Shown: positions 40,375 to 43,482 of the stretch, piece after piece | How positions within the stretch are numbered: the first letter of the stretch is position 1 | How the letters are laid out: each line of letters begins with the position of its first letter | DNA from: CAZLYF01 sp964586835 | GTDB lineage: Bacteria > Bacillota > Clostridia > Christensenellales > Aristaeellaceae | Length of the DNA: 43,482 nucleotides | NCBI GenBank assembly: GCA_964586835.1 | Contig: CAZPIC010000019.1 | Coordinates: 1-43,482 of the forward strand | Direction: 5' to 3' | Notes under the pieces: model-generated | What the model was told of the DNA's origin: nothing | Database searches by the model: none | What the model saw: the letters and a program-made list of their open reading frames with translations, nothing else | Translations under genes and position numbers: made by a program

Positions 40375-41373
40375 ATGGGACATCAGGGTGTATGGACGAT
40401 CGCGGAGGCGCACGAGGGCAGGCTGCGGGCAGTATCCTTTGAACTGCTCAGCCGGGGCAGGAAGCTGGCTGACGACCTTAGGGCAGAGCTGGTCTCGGTC
40501 CTTATTGGCGGACGCATTCCGGACAGGGCACTGATGGAGCTTGTCCACAGCGGGGCCGACCGCGTGGTTGCGGTCATGGATGATCGGCTTGAGGACTTCA
40601 TTGCCGAGACCTACAGCAATGTGCTGTGCACCCTGGTAAGGGACCGGCGTCCCGACGTCGTGCTGGCAGCCGCGACGCTCAATGGGCGTACGCTGCTGCC
40701 TCACGCCGCCATGCGGCTGCGCGTGGGGCTGACAGCCGACTGCACGGAGCTTGCCATCGAAGAAAGGACGGGAGACCTGCTGCAGACGCGGCCCGCCATT
40801 GGAGGGAATATCCTGGCCACCATTAAGTCGCCGAGCAGCCGCCCCCAGATGGCCACCGTGCGCCCCAGGTCTACCCGGATGCCAGAAAAGAACCCTGCGC
40901 GCAGAGGAGAAGTCGAATATGTGGCCTTCCAGGAAGGATGGGTGGACGGGCGCGTCGTGAAACTGTGTGAAAAGAGGGGAGCGGAGGACGCAGGGATTCA
41001 GGAAGCAGACATCGTGGTCTCCGGCGGCCGGGGAATGAAAAAAGCTGAAAACTTCACTCTGCTGAGGCAGCTGGCTGCGAACCTGGGCGGGGTGGTGGGT
41101 GCCTCGCGCGATGCGGTGGACCGGGGATGGGCAAGATACCCGTGCCAGGTCGGCTTAAGCGGGAAAACTGTCACGCCCAGGCTGTATTTCGCTGTGGGTA
41201 TTTCCGGATCCATCCAGCATCTGGCAGGCATGAAGACCGCGGACGTGATTGTTGCTGTGAACAAAGATGCGGATGCAGCCATCTTCCGGGTGGCGGACTT
41301 CGGCATCGTCGCGGATCTTTTTGATGTGCTACCGCTATTGAACAATGGGCTAGAAGAGGGAGGGGATACATGA
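40375..41373 (+). CDS. etfA: Electron transfer flavoprotein alpha subunit
   Basis: A 332-residue EtfA. The C-terminal FAD domain has DIVVSGGRGMKKAENF, GASRDAVDRGW, QVGLSGKTVTPRLYFAVGIS and AVNKDADAAIFRVADFGIVADLF. No N-terminal ferredoxin domain is present, unlike some acetogen homologues, so ferredoxin would have to dock from outside. The ATG at 40375 follows GGAGG and is 1 nt after the etfB stop; the longer in-frame extension inside etfB is rejected. It overlaps the dehydrogenase gene by 4 nt. Confidence 0.94.
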   Translation: MGHQGVWTIAEAHEGRLRAVSFELLSRGRKLADDLRAELVSVLIGGRIPDRALMELVHSGADRVVAVMDDRLEDFIAETYSNVLCTLVRDRRPDVVLAAATLNGRTLLPHAAMRLRVGLTADCTELAIEERTGDLLQTRPAIGGNILATIKSPSSRPQMATVRPRSTRMPEKNPARRGEVEYVAFQEGWVDGRVVKLCEKRGAEDAGIQEADIVVSGGRGMKKAENFTLLRQLAANLGGVVGASRDAVDRGWARYPCQVGLSGKTVTPRLYFAVGISGSIQHLAGMKTADVIVAVNKDADAAIFRVADFGIVADLFDVLPLLNNGLEEGGDT

Positions 41374-42797
41374 AGTACGGCCAGGTTGACGAAGCAGTCG
41401 TCCGGGAGCTTGAAGTCATGCTCGGCGTGCGGAACGTGTTTACGGACGAAGAGCGGATGCAGCCCTACTCTCATGACGAGATTCCTGCGGACAGGTATGG
41501 TTGCATGCCCGCTGTGGTGGTCACACCCACCGACACAGCCGGGGTCGCGGAAGTGGTCAAGTTGGCGGTCAGGTGCAGGATACCGATCACGCCAAGGGGT
41601 GCGGGCACCGGTCTGTCCGGCGGCGCCATCCCCCTGTACGGAGGGATCCTGATTTCACTGGAAAAGATGAACAGGGTACTGGAGATGGATCTGGCCAACA
41701 TGATGATTGTAGTGGAGCCCGGGCTGGTCACCAACGAGATCAATGCTCTCGTTGAGGAGCACGGGCTCTTTTTTGCGGGCTATCCCATGAGCCTGGAGTC
41801 CTGCTTTGTGGGAGGCAATATCGCTGAGAACGCGGGTGGAGGAAAAGCGGTCCGGTACGGGGTGACCGGACAGCACATCATGGGGCTGGAGCTGGTTACG
41901 CCTGAGGGTGAGATCGTCATGCTGGGCGGCAAGAACGTCAAAGATGTCACAGGCTATGACCTGAAAGGGCTCATCATCGGCTCCGAGGGTACCCTGGGCA
42001 TCGTCACCAAGGCCATCATCCGGCTTTCCCCGAAGCCCAGACACAAATGTGATCTTCTGGTCCTGTATGAGGATGTGTCGAGCGCCATCGCGGCGGTGCC
42101 CCTGATCTTCTCACAGGGCGGCGTGATCCCCACGTCTATCGAGTTTATGGACAAGCTCAGCATGCAGACCTCCCTAGACTACCTCAACGAACACCTGCCC
42201 TGCGGAGAAGCCGGGGCTACGCTGCTCATCGAGATGGAAGGCGGGGACCGCGACGGAGTAGATGCGGACACAGAGCGCGTGGGGGAACTGTTGCTTGAGA
42301 ACGGGGCATTGGAGGTGTATGTCGCGGACAACTATACCACCCAGGAGCGTGTGTGGGCCGTGAGACGCAATATCGCCGAGGCGTTCATGGTCGTTTCCCC
42401 CCAGCAGAGCCTGGAGGACATCGTGGTTCCCATCGCCTCCATTCCCGCCCTCATGGAGAGGGTGGAGGCCATCTCCCGCAAGCACGGTCTGGCCATGCCC
42501 ACTTATGGGCATGCGGGTGACGGCAACCTGCACACGACGTTGGTCATGAATCCCGGTTCCACCCGGGAGGAATGGTACGAGGCGGAAGAGAGGGCACTGT
42601 ACGAACTCTACGCCGCGGTGGGCACCCTGGGCGGAAAGATCTCCGGCGAACACGGTATAGGCATCAAGCGCAAAGAACCATTCGAGAGGCTGACGGACCC
42701 GGTGGAGCTGAAGATGATGCGCGCCGTGAAGCGGGCACTAGACCCCTACAACATCATGAATCCCGGCAAACTATTTGATATGGAACCTCTTGGGTAG
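41370..42797 (+). CDS. FAD-linked lactate/glycolate dehydrogenase (GlcD/LctD type)
   Basis: A 475-residue flavoprotein of the GlcD/D-lactate dehydrogenase family. The FAD domain shows VVTPTDTAGVAEVVKLAV, PRGAGTGLSGGAIPLYGG and NAGGGKAVRYGVTGQHIMGLE. The C-terminal catalytic domain has YGHAGDGNLHTT and ISGEHGIGIKRKEP with the usual histidines. With the EtfBA pair it should oxidise lactate using NAD+ while consuming reduced ferredoxin (electron confurcation), as established for Acetobacterium woodii. Glycolate or another 2-hydroxy acid is an alternative substrate. No lactate permease or racemase gene is in the window. Confidence 0.92.
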   Translation: MKYGQVDEAVVRELEVMLGVRNVFTDEERMQPYSHDEIPADRYGCMPAVVVTPTDTAGVAEVVKLAVRCRIPITPRGAGTGLSGGAIPLYGGILISLEKMNRVLEMDLANMMIVVEPGLVTNEINALVEEHGLFFAGYPMSLESCFVGGNIAENAGGGKAVRYGVTGQHIMGLELVTPEGEIVMLGGKNVKDVTGYDLKGLIIGSEGTLGIVTKAIIRLSPKPRHKCDLLVLYEDVSSAIAAVPLIFSQGGVIPTSIEFMDKLSMQTSLDYLNEHLPCGEAGATLLIEMEGGDRDGVDADTERVGELLLENGALEVYVADNYTTQERVWAVRRNIAEAFMVVSPQQSLEDIVVPIASIPALMERVEAISRKHGLAMPTYGHAGDGNLHTTLVMNPGSTREEWYEAEERALYELYAAVGTLGGKISGEHGIGIKRKEPFERLTDPVELKMMRAVKRALDPYNIMNPGKLFDMEPLG

Positions 42798-42822
42798 GGC
42801 GTTGTCCGTCAACCGCTTCAGC

Positions 42823-42853
42823 ACCGCTTGCCTGGCGGGCGCATCGGTTTTTT
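42823..42853 (+). terminator. Probable terminator of the etfBA-dehydrogenase operon
   Basis: ACCG (42823-42826) pairs with CGGT (42845-42848), with an inner GCC/GGC stem and small internal loops, followed by six T residues (42848-42853). It begins 26 nt after the stop codon. The stem is interrupted, so strength is uncertain. Confidence 0.6.
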
Positions 42854-43095
42854 GATCCTTGAGAAGGGGCGGAAGGGATCCTCAGGCGGTGTGTTCCTGC
42901 CATTGCACTCTCGCGCTACATCCTATCGCCTTATGGACCGTACTTGATGTAAGCAGGGCGAAGGAGAGCTGAGCGAGAGAAGCCTTCTTCCTATAAAAAT
43001 GCATGCCGCCTGCGCCGTCCCCGACGATGCTGCCAAGGTCTCTCTGGCTGAGAACCCTGCTTGTCCGTTTTGGATGTAATACCTGGGTGTTGTCG

Positions 43096-43121
43096 CAGCT
43101 GCAGACGGACGTCTGCAGCTG
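43096..43121. repeat. 26-bp near-perfect palindrome
   Basis: Arms CAGCTGCAGACG (43096-43107) and CGTCTGCAGCTG (43110-43121) are perfectly complementary around a 2-nt centre. With almost no loop it fits a protein-binding site or a cruciform better than a terminator. The surrounding region 42854-43226 holds no gene I can support. Confidence 0.7.
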
Positions 43122-43226
43122 GATAAACAGGATGTACTCCATCGGTAACCGCGCGTAGTCTTAAGCACGAGTTTACGCGTTGCCCAGTTCAATGCTGATG
43201 CAGCGTGACAAAGGACTGGTGCGGTG

Positions 43227-43259
43227 TAAAAAGGCCCTGGTGTGTGAAAGCAGGGGCCT
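43227..43259 (-). terminator. Minus-strand intrinsic terminator
   Basis: Read on the minus strand, AGGCCCCTG (43251-43259) pairs with CAGGGCCT (43232-43239) with one bulged base, and is followed by TTTTTA. It would end a transcript entering from the right, yet no minus-strand gene is visible between 43260 and the window end. Confidence 0.65.
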
Positions 43260-43279
43260 GAAGTGTGTTCTAAGAGTAG

Positions 43280-43482
43280 CCTGAATTATTCACGGGCTTG
43301 AAGATACGTGCTAAAAATACAATCAGAACGGTACGATACAATATTTTGAAGCTGACTTCTTAAAAATTGAGCGTGAAGGATGCCCGAAGGGCATAGCTAC
43401 GCCCTTGATATCCTGATGGTGGCTATATTTTGTCAAGGTACGCTGGGCAAAATGCTTGATTTACTGCAGCAGCGGAGTCAGA
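43280..43482 (+). mobile_element. Possible left end of an IS1380-like element
   Basis: CCTGAATTATTCACG at 43280 resembles the terminal repeats of IS1380-family elements. It is followed by about 200 bp of AT-richer, gene-free sequence, as in the leader before such transposase genes. The transposase and right end would be outside the window, so this is only a resemblance from memory. Confidence 0.3.

Noticed and set aside
42882..43142. Minus-strand 86-codon frame (starts MEYILFIQLQ)
   Set aside because: No ribosome-binding site, no recognised family, and the minus-strand terminator lies upstream of it.

Overview
The window looks like part of the chromosome of a fairly GC-rich anaerobic Firmicute of the Clostridia. 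This is inferred from gene content: strong AGGAGG-type ribosome-binding sites, secreted SH3 and peptidoglycan-binding proteins, an EtfBA-lactate dehydrogenase operon, and the VTC / DUF4956 / Cthe_2159 gene set. I cannot name the genus. No tRNA, CRISPR array, prophage or replication origin was seen.

Left part (1-9650): the tail of an rRNA region with a tandem spacer repeat, one good 5S rRNA and a second divergent 5S copy. Between the 5S copies lies a 49-bp fragment of the neighbouring HD-GYP gene, so this end was shaped by a tandem duplication followed by a deletion. Next come a two-PAS / degenerate GGDEF / HD-GYP membrane protein (minus), a threonine aldolase (plus), a GH38 alpha-mannosidase (minus) and a secreted SH3 protein (minus).

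9800-11372: a barnase-like ribonuclease made as a predicted lipoprotein, overlapping by ATGA with a barstar-like inhibitor gene, then an endonuclease III-like DNA glycosylase that lacks the lyase lysine.

11439-17666: a sugar operon with a near-consensus promoter and a palindrome just downstream of it: Gfo/Idh/MocA dehydrogenase, TIM-barrel isomerase, sugar-binding protein, hairpin, RbsA/MglA-type ATPase, RbsC-type permease, terminator.

17997-25977: a macro-domain gene that ends early, a frameshifted GNAT acetyltransferase remnant, two secreted peptidoglycan-binding proteins, and a four-gene operon (response regulator, histidine kinase, two unrecognised secreted proteins) joined throughout by 4-nt overlaps.

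26080-27785: a complete, apparently intact IS1634-like insertion sequence with imperfect terminal repeats, a 6-bp target duplication and a transposase promoter buried in a palindrome that repeats the inner terminal-repeat motif.

27925-38656: a MarR regulator with a phytol/dolichol-kinase-like membrane protein, then a two-component system divergent from VTC polyphosphate polymerase - DUF4956 membrane protein - Cthe_2159-type surface protein, followed by a MacA/MacB-like exporter. Both divergent promoters carry the same paired (T)TTTCAG half-sites 11 bp apart, ending exactly 10 nt before the -10 box. A third pair lies after the Cthe_2159 gene. This is the best candidate in the window for an under-described system: a kinase/regulator pair controlling itself and a polyphosphate/surface-protein operon.

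38948-43482: a MutT-like Nudix hydrolase, then etfB-etfA-lactate dehydrogenase (probable electron-confurcating lactate oxidation), a terminator, and a gene-poor end with a 26-bp palindrome, a minus-strand terminator without a visible gene, and a possible end of another insertion sequence.
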